From Scenedesmus sp. ARA3 (lineage: Eukaryota > Chlorophyta > Chlorophyceae > Sphaeropleales > Scenedesmaceae), in contig RWJK01001566.1 of assembly GCA_004335835.1 (NCBI GenBank), positions 28,786 to 92,785 on the forward strand: a DNA stretch of 64,000 nucleotides, read 5' to 3'. The position numbers and the translations under genes are program-made. Within the stretch, counting starts at the first letter, position 1. Every line of letters begins with the position of its first letter. The notes beneath the pieces were generated by a model, which was not told the DNA's origin, ran no database searches, and saw only the letters and a list, made by a program, of their open reading frames with translations. Below, piece after piece: positions 12,249-23,744 of the stretch.

Positions 12249-12988
12249 AAGGCCTGATGTGCAGGTGCAACTGTTGGTGGGAGATTGTGCTGTCTCTGCC
12301 AGAAAAAAAACCTACTACATCAATGCAATGCAGTACACCAGCTGGTTCAGTAACGTAACACCTGCTTGGTGCGCACAGTAAGCTCAATGTGACAGCATCA
12401 GAGCAGGACAACAGCAGCAGCAGCAGTTTGTGTTGCACCCACCTTGTCATCGAGTGTTGAATCAAACCGCAGGTCTTCCACGCTCATCCCTGCTGCTGCT
12501 GCCAGATCTGCCAGGTATGCTGACACATCCTGCTCTAGCAGGCTGTCATCAAACTGCTGCTGCTGCAGGCTGCGCACATGGCTGGCGCCTGGCAGGCGGT
12601 CTTCTGCATGTGTATCACATGAGGAGCAAGGTGAGAGCATTAAAGTGAGAGAGAGACACAATTGATGGCGGCTGGTCTGCTGCTGATGCTACTGCTGCTG
12701 CTGCTGGTGTGTCTGCTGTTGTAGCAATGAAACATGGCATGCTCACAGCAACTAGTCACCGATGCTGTGGATCCGTCGGCAGCTGCAGCTAGCACCTGTA
12801 CTTGCTGGATGATCCAGGCAGCCGACCAACTTCGTTATCTTTCAGGTTTCTATCTTACAGTTTCATACGTTAGTCCGTGTAGCTTTTGAACGGCTCCAAG
12901 GGCCCTCACCTGCTGCTTGTGCACCACCCAAAGTGGCGCAGTGCAGGACCAAGCCCAGCAGCAGCAAGGCTAGCGCTGCCCTGGCCAT
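10248..12988 (-). CDS. Secreted or type I membrane protein, polyQ/polyA
   Basis: Three exons: 12988-12910, 12603-12443 and 12146-10248, consistent in phase, about 712 residues. Exon 1 is a signal peptide (MARAALALLLLGLVLHCATL). Exon 2 holds a compact, partly acidic stretch (FDDSLLEQDVSAYLADLA) that could be the only folded part near the N terminus. Exon 3 has polyQ runs, a TGQ triplet repeat at about 11950-11990, and one membrane segment at about residues 519-548 (GAATGIALGAFGAVLLGAG), then a roughly 165-residue tail ending RRFTLTSE. The tail contains a second RRFTLS sequence, so a short basic/Thr motif is repeated. Architecture matches the gene at 4567-6961 and the two share short motifs such as LESAP, so they may be distant tandem paralogues. 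Function unknown. The exact exon 3 acceptor is slightly uncertain because several CAGs lie close together. Confidence 0.75.
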
Positions 12989-14029
12989 AGCTGTGGACGT
13001 CTTCCGTTGCTCGATAGCTTTTGCTATATACCGCCAAAGTTTCCCGCTGTGCGCTAAAACATCCAGTCTGTGATGACGTGAAGAGCTGTCCACGGCGAGC
13101 CAAGTTGCAGCTGGCAAGGCGCTGCCTGAGCGCTGCTTCTCAAAACGTTTCAACTCAAGTGTCGCGACGTGATGTAGAGGTCCTCTACGTTCAATGTTCT
13201 GCCACGCTCGTTCAAGGAAGATAGGGAACAGCCGACGACCACCACTTCACGCCGTATGCTTGTACGGTTGTATCAAGTCAAAACATAAGTAGCTGCGGAA
13301 ATCAATCCGAGCTGATGATAATGAGAGGTAGCGAGCACACCCAGCGCGCTGTCCCTGGTTGGCGCCAGAATTCACCGTTCATCTGCCGACCTAGAGCCGA
13401 GACCCCTGTTCCCACGAACACTTTCCCTTTTAAGCAGGAGTCAGTTTAATTTTGTTGAATGCAAGATCTGTTGAGCGGCGCCAAGAGTACTGCATACATG
13501 CAACCAACCTGGCAACGATGAGCATCCTTTTCGGCCCAACCTAATGTACACGCCTTCGGTGAGACTTAGCTGCCTCGGCATACAAAATCGGCGGGTGATA
13601 GCTGATCACCAGAAATTTTCAGTGCGGAGTACACAGAAGGCAAATCCCATTACCCCTGTACTGCAACCTGCACACGGCCCTTGTGCCACCTGTGGATCCT
13701 GTGCGTTGCAGCAAAGGCAAATCGCAACAGCCACTGCACTGCCTTGACAGCAAACCACCTGTTAAGCAACTGCTTCATCACTTCCTAACATCACAGTTCC
13801 TGGTGGCACTAAGAGCCAATGGCTGCCATGGCTTGCTGTAGCTAGCTAGTGGCCGTCCAGCAGCCAACTGTAAAGGACGAATTCCAACTGTGCACAATAA
13901 CAACACACCTCATCCTGCTGCTTCACTGCCGCTGCAACATCGTAATGCCCGCATCGTAATGGTGCCAGGACCCACATGTAACTATCCGCACTCAAATTGT
14001 TGACCATGCATCCCAGCACATACCGCCAC
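12989..14029. other. Intergenic stretch
   Basis: Upstream region of the membrane-protein gene and probable 3' region of the helicase gene. I see no coding exon with support. Confidence 0.4.
13024..13030 (-). promoter_or_regulatory. TATA-like element
   Basis: TATATAG on the minus strand, 36-42 bp before the start codon of the membrane-protein gene at 12988. The spacing suits a short 5' leader; no other promoter evidence. Confidence 0.3.
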
Positions 14030-14440
14030 TGGCAACAACTGTAGAAACAAGCCAGCTGCAGCTGACCCTCCTCCTCTTGCTGCCGCCGCCACCGTCGCCG
14101 CCGCCGCTGCTGCTTGTCCAGCAGCCGGCCTGCCAGCGCTGGCCTCACAGCTGCCGCGCTTCTGCAGACCCCACTCACTCCCGCGCAATGAAGCGCCTGC
14201 GCTGCTTCTGCACGCCGCCATGCACCCCTGCAGACACTGCCACTGGCACCAGCAGCAGCTGACCCTCCTCCTGTTTCCCCTGCTGCTGCTGCTGCTGGAC
14301 CAGCAGCAGCAGGCCGCCCACCGGCCTGTCAGCCCTTGTCACATGTCACACACGCTGCCGTGCACCTGTACACCTCGTTGCTCACTCCCGCTCAATGAAA
14401 CACCTGCGCTGCTGCTGCACGCCTGGCAGCTGCCTTCTGC
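14030..14440 (-). repeat. Tandem duplication near helicase 3' end
   Basis: Segments 14030-14220 and about 14230-14440 are diverged copies. On the minus strand both contain GCAGCGCAGG, then (G/T)(C/T)... TTCATTG(A/C)GCGGGA followed by GTGAG(C/T), i.e. the same short coding-like end (GVQxQRRxFIxRE) with a donor. This looks like another exon-border echo, of an exon I could not firmly join to the gene. Confidence 0.55.
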
Positions 14441-16172
14441 TGACAGCAGACAGCACTGGCTTCAGGAAGCGGGACACCTCCAGTGGCTCCTCCCGCCAAG
14501 CCTCCCTGCTGAAAGCTGCCCCTGGCCAGATCATCAGGCAGTGCCTGAAGCACAAGGGCGGCGCAGGGTGAGCAGCAGGGTGAGCAGCAGGGTAAGCAGC
14601 ATGGTGAGCGGCAGGGTAAGCAGTAAGCAGCAGGGTAAGCAGTAAGCAGCAGGGTACGCAGCAGGGTAAGCAGCAGGGATGACAATGTCTCGAAATTGGA
14701 GGCAGTGTGAAGTCCTAGCATACGATAGCTGCTGTCAGCCAGGTTCAGGAAGCAGAGCCTGCAGTGCAAAGAAGGCAGCACGCATTGCGCATGCACGCAC
14801 CATGACTTGTCACACAGGATGATAATGCTGTCACCAGCCCCAGCTGGTCAGCTGCAGAGTCAGATCCAGCTCAGCTTGCCAAACACACCACGCCGCATTC
14901 CAATACACATTCAGCAGACCAAATGCGCTCACTCCTTGGCTCGCGTGATGGCCACATACAGCAGGTTCCTCTCCTGGTCCAGCACATCTGAGCCCGCGCC
15001 GGCGTCATCCTTGTGTATGGCTGGCATGGCGTCATCGTGCAGGCGCAGCAGCGCCACGCACGCAAACTCCTTGCCCTTGCTGGCATGCATCGTCATCAGC
15101 TGCACCTTCTGCGCGTCCCGCTCATCCTCATCATCCTCGCCTTGCAGGACACAGTAGTCGTACAGCTGCTGCAGCAGCGGCAGACCTGTAGTTGGCTGCA
15201 GCAGCGGCAAACTGCTGCTGCTGCTGCTGCTGCTGTTTGGCACGCCCGCATCACTCTCGCCACCATCCCCGCTCTCTAGCCCTGCTGCATTTGCTGCTGG
15301 CTCGGCTGCATCCAAGCCCAGCACAGGACTCTCTGTGTAGGCCCGCGTGTTGCGAGCCAGTTTGAGTAGAGTATCCAAGTTGCCTTTGCGCTTGCGCAGC
15401 TTCTTCAGGTCCTCGCTGCCCTTGCTGCTGAGCCGCTGCTTGGCTGCCTTTGCCTGCAGCGCTTCAAGTGCCGCCTGCAGCTCGGGGCGCACCCCAGAGG
15501 CCCCCAGCAGCAGCTGCAGCCCCCAGCAGCAGCAGTAGCAGTGGCAGGGCGCAAGGCAGTGCAGTGTGGTATGAGGCTGCTGATGCCTGGGGCTGCCGGC
15601 AGGCGCAGCAATAGCGCAAAGGGAAATTCAAATTTCATCAAATGCAGCAAACCTTGACATAGCGTCATCAGGCTCACCTCGAGCACCTCCTCAGGCCGCG
15701 ACACAGCAGCAGCAGCCCTGCCCAGCAGCAATAGAGATCCATATCCATCCACATGCAGCACAGCCAGCGCCATCAGGCTCACCTCCAGCACCTCTTCAGC
15801 CCGCGACACAGCAGCCGCACAAGCTGAAGCAGCACAGGCGGCATCACCCAGTGACGCCGCCACAAGAAAGCATAGCCATTCAGTCACAGGCAGCAAACAA
15901 GAGTTGGGCTCACCTCTAGCACCTCCTCAGGCCTTGAGACAGCAGCAGCAGCCCTGCCCAGCAGCACCAGGCCCCTCAGCCGGTCCACAGCCGCCGCCTG
16001 CTTCTTAGTCAGCTTCTTGGCACCAGCCGGCGGCTGCCATGCTGCAGCAAGCCCCTGCAGTGCCTCTGTTGAGTCTGCACCAGCAGCAGTAGCTGCGCTG
16101 TATTGATGTAGCGTTGCAATGGCCTGCTCTGAGGATGGCTCGAGCGGAAGGTCGCCTAGCAGGCAGCCGCCG

Positions 16173-16210
<38 letters not shown>

Positions 16211-17207
16211 TGCGGCAGCCTCAACAGCTGTGGCTAGGGCGTCAAATGAGTCGGGGCCTGCAGCGCAAAGCACAGAGTGCAGGGGATGTGGCAGTGGCAA
16301 ACATATGTGCATGAGTATGATAGATGTAAGCTGTCCAAGGCAGATTGCTCATCCCTGTCACCCATGCAGTTTGAACACACGGCAGTTTGCGGCAGCGACG
16401 GCTGCAGTCGTGGCATGCCACGCATCCACGCTTGCCTATACAATGATGCTGCACAGCTTCAGCTGGTGTGGCATCAAGCTGCTGCCAATCCCTTGCAGTG
16501 CTTGTCAGTCACCTCCCCTGCCAACAGATGTCGAGCCCAAGAGGCACTTAATCCTTGAACAGCGCGACTACGCTCACCTAGCCCCGACATGAGCGGCTGT
16601 ACGGCACCTTCACCTCTCAGCAGATAATGAGCTCAAAAGACACCCGCCTGTGAAAAGTGTAACTGCGCTCACCTAGCCCCGACATGAGCGGCACCTTCAC
16701 CTCTCAGCAAATAACGAGCCAAAAATACCTTCGCCTGTGAAAAGTGTAACTGCGCTCACCTAGCCCCGACATGAGCGGCACCTTGACAGGGCTGCCCTTC
16801 TTGACCAGGCGCTTCCTGATGCTGTCGCCAGCGCGCAGCGGGTCAACCAGGCAGCGCAGCAGCGCCAGCGCCACGCTGACCTCCGGAGCCTCAAAGAACT
16901 CCTCGCGGGACCACAGGTGGCACGGCACGCCGGCTGCGATCGCCTTCTTGTACACCTCGTTAACCTAGGTGGCAGCAGCAGCAGCAGTAGGCCAGCTCAA
17001 GAGGGAGTATCAGTGCGCGCGGGACCACAGGTGGCACGGCACGCCCGCTGCGATAGCCTTCTTGTACACCTCGTTGACCTAGGTGGCAGCAGCAGCAGCA
17101 GCAGCAGCAGGCCAGCTCGTGAGGGAGTATCAGTGCGCGCGGGACCACAGGTGGCATGGCACGCGCACTGCGATTGCCTGCTTGTACACCTCGACCACCT
17201 GCAGGCC

Positions 17208-17239
<32 letters not shown>

Positions 17240-17260
17240 CGACCGACCGACCGACCGACC

Positions 17261-17292
<32 letters not shown>

Positions 17293-17331
17293 GGCAGGCA
17301 GGCAGGCAGGCAGGCAGACAGACAGGCAGGC

Positions 17332-17362
<31 letters not shown>

Positions 17363-20300
17363 TAGACAGACAGACAGACAGACAGAAGCTCTGAGTGAGT
17401 GCACAGGCGCACGGCGCACATAGCTTGCAACAGTTGAGAAGAGCATGCGGCATCTTGCACAGATCCCAGGTGATATCTGCGCGCTGCAGGAGCTGGCACG
17501 CTGCTGTTTGTTGGGTCACCTGGCCCTGAACAGCACAGCTGTCTCGCCCCACACGCTGTGCAATTTCTGCATGAATTATGTCCCACCTGTTACTTGCATG
17601 TCCTAACATCTGCCTCTTACACTGTGCTCACCAGGCGTTTGGCCCTGAACAGCACCGCCATCTCGCCCCACACATAGCCGGCCTCATGCCACCTGCGCAG
17701 CTGCAGCACCACCTGCGAGCCCCAGCATATGAGCACGCACCAGCAAGCGACATCATGTGTCGTTTCAAACCTGCTGATAGCGGTGATGCCCATGCAGCTA
17801 TGCACACGTCATGGCAAGCTCTGCAGGTAAGCTGTGTGAGAACCAGTGTGCAGCAGCATTCACTGGGGTGGGGTGGGGTGTGTAAGCTGCTCCTGAGCTG
17901 CTCCCAGTAACACGCTGCGTGCGCCAACCACCTGTCAGGTTACAGCAACTTCACACTGTACCGTGCAGTTCACCCGGTTTGCACAGCTACTTGACACCAC
18001 CACGGCGGAAACTTGCAGGAACTTGCAGGAAGCCGGCAGCATCTTGCAGGAAACTTGCAGGAAAACAGCCCACCTGGTCCGCCTCGTCGTACTCATTCCT
18101 GGCCTCCATGAGCACAACTGTGTCCAGCCTGACAACAGGCTGCCTGCTGCGGCCTGATGCAGCAATGCTGCTCGACAGCCTGCAGCCAGCAGGCACACAA
18201 CATTGCGTCAACACCTGCAAATGTTGACTGCTTACAGACACGGTTGATGAGGTTTGACCTGCCCTGCTTGAATGAATGAATAAAGGAGCTACGCGTGGTG
18301 TTCACACTGAACACCCACGTAAGTTGAGGAAGGGGACGTGTGTGGCGATGACGATACCTCATGCGCCTCCACGCCTCCTACCAATTGCCCTGCTTTGTCT
18401 AGATATGATGTGTTCTGCTTATGCTGCACAACGCCACCTGCTTGCCGCGCCACTGCACCAGCTCTGCCACCTGCACGATTGACTCAACACCAATGCGGCT
18501 CTATTGCATGAGTGGAAGTTTGCAGCCCACCGTCCTATGCAGCTGCGGAGTAGCTTGTCACGCACCTGCCGTGCCGCGCAACAGCTATGCCACCTGACAA
18601 TGGGGTCAACACCAATGCGGCTCTTTCTGCATACCTTCTGTTGGGCATTGCAGCCCACAACCCATGCAGCACATGAGCAGCTTATCACGCACCTGCCGTG
18701 GCGCCGCACCAGCTCTGCCACCTGCACAACGGGCTCCCGGCTGCGGTAATTCTCTGACAGCGAGCGTGTGGCAGCAGTGGGGCCGTACAGCTGGGAGAAG
18801 CTCTGCACGCAGCAAGCAGCAAACACACAGCAGTTGTTTCCTCAACTCATCCTCATACGATCCAGCATTTACAGGCAGTGACAGCTGCGCTGACCGGCAT
18901 AGCTGCAGCAGAGCCCCAGCAAAGCACTTCGCGCAGCAGGGATGTGATCTGCATGTGACAGCAGAGAGCCTGTGCTCTGTGCACAGCAAGCAAGGGCAGC
19001 ACAGACAAGCACACCATGTGCGCTGCTCTACGCATGCTGCACCCAATCCCCAAGTGCATTGCTTGCGTGATCTCGCGGCACCCGCCCAGAATTACGCGCC
19101 CCAAATTGCAAGCAACGCTGCATACCTCCGCCAGCAGGGCAGACTTGGCCCCTCGGAAGCCGTAGATGCCCTGGGAATTTGAAAGGCGGCAGCAACAGCA
19201 GCAGTGGCAGCGCCAGCAGGAGTAGCAGCAGCGGCCGGAGCAGCAGCAGGAGCAATGAAGGTCAGCTGCAGCAAGGGCGCCAGCTTCCAGGAGCACAACG
19301 CAGGACACAGCCCACAGCATGCGCTGTTTGATTATGGAAATGCTGAACAAGGCGGCACCAAACTCTCACTCCAGAGATCTATGCGATGCCTGCAGATGAC
19401 ATTGCAGCCTGCAGCACAGGCGGTATGGTGCATCATGCCGTAACAGGTCAGGGTGCCCCGCGGCCCCCCATGAACAGGCAACATAGCAGAGCACAAGTGT
19501 TTGAGCCCCCCAGCCATGAACAGGCAACACAGCAGGGCCCATGTGATTGGGCCCCCAGCCATGATTAGGCTGCTGCCACCTTGTGCATTGTGATTTGAAG
19601 GCAGTCAACCCCACACCGTTGGCTACAGCACTCTAGTTTTTTGATACAATCGTCACGTAGCAGTCATGTAACAGTCATGTGACGGAGCTGGCCCCTACCT
19701 GGTCCAGGTCTCCCACCATGAACAGGCTGCTGCTGGGGCTGGTCAGCCGCTGCACCAGCTCAAACTGGCACAGGCTTGTGCATGTAACAGCCATATGACA
19801 GTCATGTAACAGTCATGTAAACAGTCATGTAACATGAGACTCACCTGGTCGGGGTCCCCCACCATGAACAGGCTGCTGCTGGGGCTGGTCAGCGCCTGCA
19901 CCAGCTCAAACTGGCACAGGTTGGTGTCCTGCGACTCATCCACAAGCACGTGCCGCCAGCGGCGGTGCACCGCAGCCCTGACCTGCGGCGTTTGCAGGCA
20001 TCGCAGGGCTACTCTTGGGTGCAGGAAGCAGCAAAGACGCTGATACAAACAAGCGCAGTGTGCTTGCAGGGCGTTTTATTGCAGTGTTTGTTGGTGTACA
20101 TTGCAAGGTGCACCTTTTTCTCCCTACGCGCCACACACATTGCAAACTTCCCATGCCTCACCTCAGTGTTGTTCAGCAGCAGCGCAAGGCAGTGGTGCAG
20201 CAGATCATCAAAGTCCAGCAGCTGCTGCTGCGCCATGCGGGCCACGTACTCGTCATACATGGCAGCGATGCGGCGTGTGATGTTGCTGTTGTCACCACCT

Positions 20301-22165
20301 GGCAGGCTGCGCCCCGCTGCAGCCATCTGTGCAATCAGCTCTGCGCCAGACCGTCTGCAGTTTGGACATCCCAGGGGCGTGTGATCACCCAATTGTATTG
20401 GTCACGAGCGCAACTTGCCGTTGCTATGTCGACATGGTATGTGTGTACGGAGGCGGGTCAAACCACGGGAAATTCAAACCAAGGGGATGCTGCAGCACAG
20501 ATGCCTTGGCTTGGCTGCGGCTATCCTTTGTCTTGATTATTTGATGCAGCGCATTGGTTAGCAGCATTGCGCTTCATTCTGAGGCTCTTCTGCAGGCACA
20601 CAATTCAACATCTTGCCCTTCATTGTTGCATGATCAGTGTATGTCAGTCACTAGTCAATAACACGCAGGCTCACCGCTCAATGTTCACACAGAAGTTCTT
20701 GATGTTGCTGATGTGCTTGCGGTAGTACGTCACCTCGTCCTTGCCCTTCCGGTCCTGCTGCTCGCCGGCAAAGTAGCCCAGCTCCTTTCTGAACTCTGCG
20801 TTCTCAAGGATGGACTTGACCATGGCTGCCGCATCTTCTTCGCTCGCCACTTGGAAGTTTGGCAGGTGCGTGTGCTGCCTGTAGTGCCTGCAGGGACGCC
20901 ACAGCAGCAGCGCGGAGAGGTGTGATGGCACGTGCGGAAGTTCACAGTGCACCGCGCCGCTGTTTCAACAGCCCGTTGCTCTGCCGCATACAAGCACACG
21001 TCTGCATGCCGACTTTCTCATGTTCCTGCATGAGGCAGGAGATCTTACCCCCCTCCCCCTCCCCCCAACCCACCTCAGCAGGTTGGTGCACAGCGAGTGG
21101 AAGGTGCTGGGCCGCAGCTGGGCAGTTTCTGCCTCACCCAGCAGCTCCTGTAGCCACTAGTGCTCCCTACCCCTCGCACTCCTGCGAGCCGTTCCAAACC
21201 TGCGAGCCGCTCCAAACCTGCGAGCCGTTCTAAACCTGCGAGCCGTTCTAAACCTGAGGTGACATGCCTTCAATCCTGCCATCTCCCACCCCACACATGT
21301 TTACTGGTTCCATTGCTTGCTGCAGCAGGAGCTGCCCCGCTGTCACTGGTTGCTCCTTACTCCCCCCTCACCTCAGGAGGTTGGTGCACAGCGAGTGGAA
21401 GGTGCTGGGCCGCAGCCGTGCTGTTACTGCCTCACCCTGCAGCTCCTGTAGCCACTAGTGTTTAGTACCACTGTACTCATGCAGGCTGTGGTGACAGGCC
21501 TTACAAACCCACCATCTACCCACCCGGCACACACCACCTCGTTCCCCCCTTTGCTTCTGCAGCAAGGAGGCAGCCGTCCCCCTGTAAATGTGCATCACGC
21601 CTGCCACTCTCCTCACCACAGCAGGTTGGCGCACAGCAGGTGGGAGGTGCTGGGCCGCAGCTGGGCAGTTACTGCCTCACCCAGCAGCGCCTGCAGCCAC
21701 TAGTGCTCCTTTTTAGTTTTGAGGATTTGACCGACTGGCTATCCACTGCTCGCAACACAGTTCAGATCACTTGCTTGCGTTGAAAGCAGCTTTACACATT
21801 ACCTGTACCCCTCGCACTCCTGCGAGCCGTTCCAAACCTGTGGTGGCATGCCTTCAATCCCGCCACCTCCCACCCCACACATGTTTACTGGTTTCATTGC
21901 TTGCTGCAGCAGGAGCTGTCCCCCTGTCACTGGCTGCTCCTTACTCCACCCTCACCTCAGCAGGTTGGTGCACAGCGAGTGGAAGGTGCTGGGCCGCAGC
22001 CGCGCTGTTATTGCTTCGCCCAGCAGCTCCTGCAGCCTCTGCAGCAGCTCGCCTGCTGCCTTGCGAGTGAAGGTGATGACCAGCAGCGACTCAGGCGCGT
22101 GGCCGGAGGCGATGAGGTGCGCCACTCGGGCTGCAACCACGCGCGTCTTGCCGCTGCCAGGGCCT

Positions 22166-22207
<42 letters not shown>

Positions 22208-22439
22208 AAAAGTTGGGTTGGTTTGGCTCTTCAGACAGAGGCGGGCAGCAGCGGAGGGCACAGCAGATGGAAGAGGTGGACCGGAGCTTCAGCATGTGTG
22301 TTGGGTGGAAATGACCACCAGCAGCGACTCGGGCGCGTGGTCGGATGCAATGAGGTGCGCCACGCGCGCTGCAACCACGCGCGTCTTGCCGCTGCCAGGG
22401 CCTGCAGCAGGAGCAGCAGCAGCAGGAGCAGCAGCAGCA

Positions 22440-22474
<35 letters not shown>

Positions 22475-23198
22475 NNNNNNNNNNNNNNNNNNNNNNNNNN
22501 NNNNNNNNNNNNNNNNNNNNNNNNAGCAGCAGCAGCAGCAGCAGCAGCGGCAGCGGCAGCAGCAGCAGCAGCAGCGGCAGCGGCAGCAGCATTCTGCCTG
22601 AGGTGTGCCACTTGGGCTGCAACCGCGCGTCTTGCCGCTGCCAGGGCCTGAAGAAGATGACAAAACACAACGAGTTTGGGGCATTGCTATCTGATGCCAG
22701 ATCACGACATGTGGCAGCAGCGCCTGCAGTAGCCAGAGGGGTGCTGCAGCGCATGCGCTGCATTGTTCTTTTTACGCCTGCCTGGGTGAAGCAGAGGCCT
22801 GTCGTTGTTTGAACCGGCAACATTGCACACTGACATCCTCGCATAGCAGTCGACAACGTTCAAGCAACCATGCGCATGCAGTGCTGCCGTCGCCACCATC
22901 GCCAGCTGCTGCCGCAGGCAAGCTACTGCAGCACTAATAGAACGCACCTGCAATGACTGTCAGACCCAACAGACATGTAACACACAGCACAAAGACAGCG
23001 GATAACCTATGACAGCCCACCTGCAATGACTTTTACGTGCTGCTCTGGGCTGAAAGCAGCCAGCTGCTGCTCGCCATTCAGCTGCGCCAGGTATGCTTGC
23101 ACCGCTGCACGGTGCTGCTGGTCCAGCGCTGAGGACTGCAGCTGCACGGGGCTACTGCTGCTGCTGCTGGTGGTGCTGGGCTGGTGTTCTACAGGCAG

Positions 23199-23232
<34 letters not shown>

Positions 23233-23744
23233 TCTGCTGGTGCTTTTCTAGTGGTTCTGCTGCTGGTGCGGCGGCTAGGGTTGGGTTGCACAGGCTGCAC
23301 TGCTGATGCCCCTGAGCTGCTGCTGGTGCTGCTGCTGCTGCTAGGGCTGCTGGTACCCCTGCTGCTGCGCACCAGACGTTGCGTTATGTCTGGCCGCTGT
23401 GTTGCTGCTGCTACGGTGCCCCTGCGCAACATGGTGCTGCAACTGCTGCTGCTGCTGCCGAAGCCCAGTGCAGGAGCAGAGTACTGCTGCTGCATGCTGT
23501 GGTGTAGCAGGCCTTGGGTCTGGCTGGCACTGCCCAACGTATGGCTGCTGGAGCGTAGCAGCCTGCTGCTGCTGCTGCTGCTGCTTGCAGCAGCACTGTA
23601 TGCGCTGCTGGCTGCTGCTGCTGCTGCCACCGACTGTCTGGCATTGCTCAACCTGACAGCAGCTGCACGCAGGGACTGCAGGACCCTGCTGGTGCCACGC
23701 CTATGCATGCCCTGTGTGCTGCTGCTGTCCACTTGCAGTTGCAT
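14391..23744 (-). CDS. UvrD/Rep/Srs2-type (SF1A) DNA helicase
   Basis: ATP-dependent 3'-5' DNA helicase of the UvrD family, probably nuclear and acting in recombination or repair. Exons with matching phases: 23744-23021, 22163-21956, 20887-20675, 20354-20162, 19982-19845, 19170-19126, 18802-18693, 18179-18074, 17712-17632, 16964-16760, 16257-15914, 15513-14933, with a probable continuation from 14758. An in-frame TGA lies just upstream of the first ATG. Visible motifs: Q motif LNGEQQLAAF (about residue 222), Walker A GPGSGKTR (242), motif Ia VITFTRKAAGE, Walker B VDESQDT (about 460), GDPDQ-GIYGFRGA, ENYRSREPVV, MTMHASKGKEF and ERNLLYVAITRAKE. The first 215 residues are Ser/Ala-rich. Motif VI ends at AAGGA|GTGAGC, so the apparent stop is better read as a donor. 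The last exons are not resolved: 14527-14391 is open (includes EEPLEVSRFLKPVL) and could be C-terminal. Exact orthology to plant SRS2 is inferred. Confidence 0.85.
14567..14675. repeat. GCAGGGTAAGCA / GCAGGGTGAGCA array
   Basis: Short-period array on the plus strand made of GCAGGGT(A/G)AGCA units. It lies inside the unresolved 3' part of the helicase gene and is intronic in my reading. Confidence 0.7.
15670..15815 (-). repeat. Two echoes of helicase exon 11 3' end
   Basis: Segments at about 15672-15730 and 15768-15812 repeat the last 40-55 bases of exon 11 plus its donor (exon end at 15914; encodes SRPEEVLE). Both lie in the intron downstream of the copied end. Confidence 0.8.
16568..16740 (-). 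repeat. Two echoes of helicase exon 10 3' end
   Basis: The block encoding KVPLMSGLG plus donor and the first 30 intron bases, genuine at 16754-16790, recurs near 16667-16700 and 16573-16612. Spacing is roughly 87-90 bp, so this is a short tandem array that includes the exon border. Confidence 0.85.
17024..17202 (-). repeat. Two echoes of helicase exon 10 5' end
   Basis: About 50 bp including the acceptor and the codons for VYKKAIAAGVPCHLWSR (genuine at 16910-16964) recur at about 17024-17078 and 17143-17200, upstream of the exon. The outer copy reads VVEVYKQAIAVRVPCHLWSR with a CTGCAG acceptor, so one copy could act as an alternative first half of the exon. Confidence 0.85.
17209..17392. repeat. 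Compound tetranucleotide microsatellite
   Basis: Long (CAGA)n tract with internal (CCGA)n and (CAGG)n blocks, inside a helicase intron. Confidence 0.95.
17508..17555 (-). repeat. Echo of helicase exon 9 3' part
   Basis: GGCCCTGAACAGCAC-GC-(A/G)TCTCGCCCCACAC repeats bases 17640-17675 of exon 9 (encoding WGEMAVLFRA), in the downstream intron, with a CACC donor complement. Confidence 0.75.
18012..18063. repeat. Four CTTGCAGGAA motifs beside a donor
   Basis: Copies start at 18012, 18022, 18043 and 18054, within 60 bases of the helicase exon 8 donor at 18073. On the gene's own strand they read TTCCTGCAAG. Confidence 0.8.
18423..18612 (-). repeat. Two echoes of helicase exon 7 3' end
   Basis: The border encoding VVQVAELVRRHGR plus donor (genuine at 18693-18735) recurs at about 18555-18612 and 18427-18488, downstream of the exon, with increasing divergence. 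Confidence 0.8.
19690..19785 (-). repeat. Echo of helicase exon 5 3' end
   Basis: About 75 bp matching the exon segment that encodes FELVQALTSPSSSLFMVGDPDQ-type sequence (genuine 19845-19920) plus donor, located in the downstream intron. Shorter remnants with CCATGAACAGGC occur near 19467 and 19515. Confidence 0.85.
21065..21705 (-). repeat. Three echoes of helicase exon 2 3' end
   Basis: The 45-60 bp encoding RLRPSTFHSLCTNLLR plus donor (genuine at 21956-22015) recur at about 21069-21135, 21371-21440 and 21612-21680. All are downstream of the exon in one long intron. Confidence 0.85.
22322..22650 (-). repeat. Two echoes of helicase exon 2 5' end (Walker A)
   Basis: The acceptor plus GPGSGKTR coding start is present three times. 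The genuine copy starts at 22163. A copy from about 22406 runs on for 28 codons in frame (to about 22322), and one from about 22649 is shorter. The 22406 copy differs from the exon by five synonymous and one replacement codon. The N-gap lies between the two echoes. Confidence 0.85.
22475..22524. other. Assembly gap of 50 N inside a CAG tract
   Basis: Fifty unspecified bases flanked on both sides by (CAG)n, between two copies of the Walker A exon start. The round length suggests a placeholder, so tract length and number of exon copies are uncertain here. Confidence 0.95.

Noticed and set aside
14571..14670. CRISPR-like or other regular array
   Set aside because: Short 12-bp period without spacers; simple tandem expansion.
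16997..17446. Frames of Cys-Leu-Ser-Val or Asp-Arg-Gln-Thr repeats
   Set aside because: Pure translation of the CAGA/CCGA/CAGG microsatellite.
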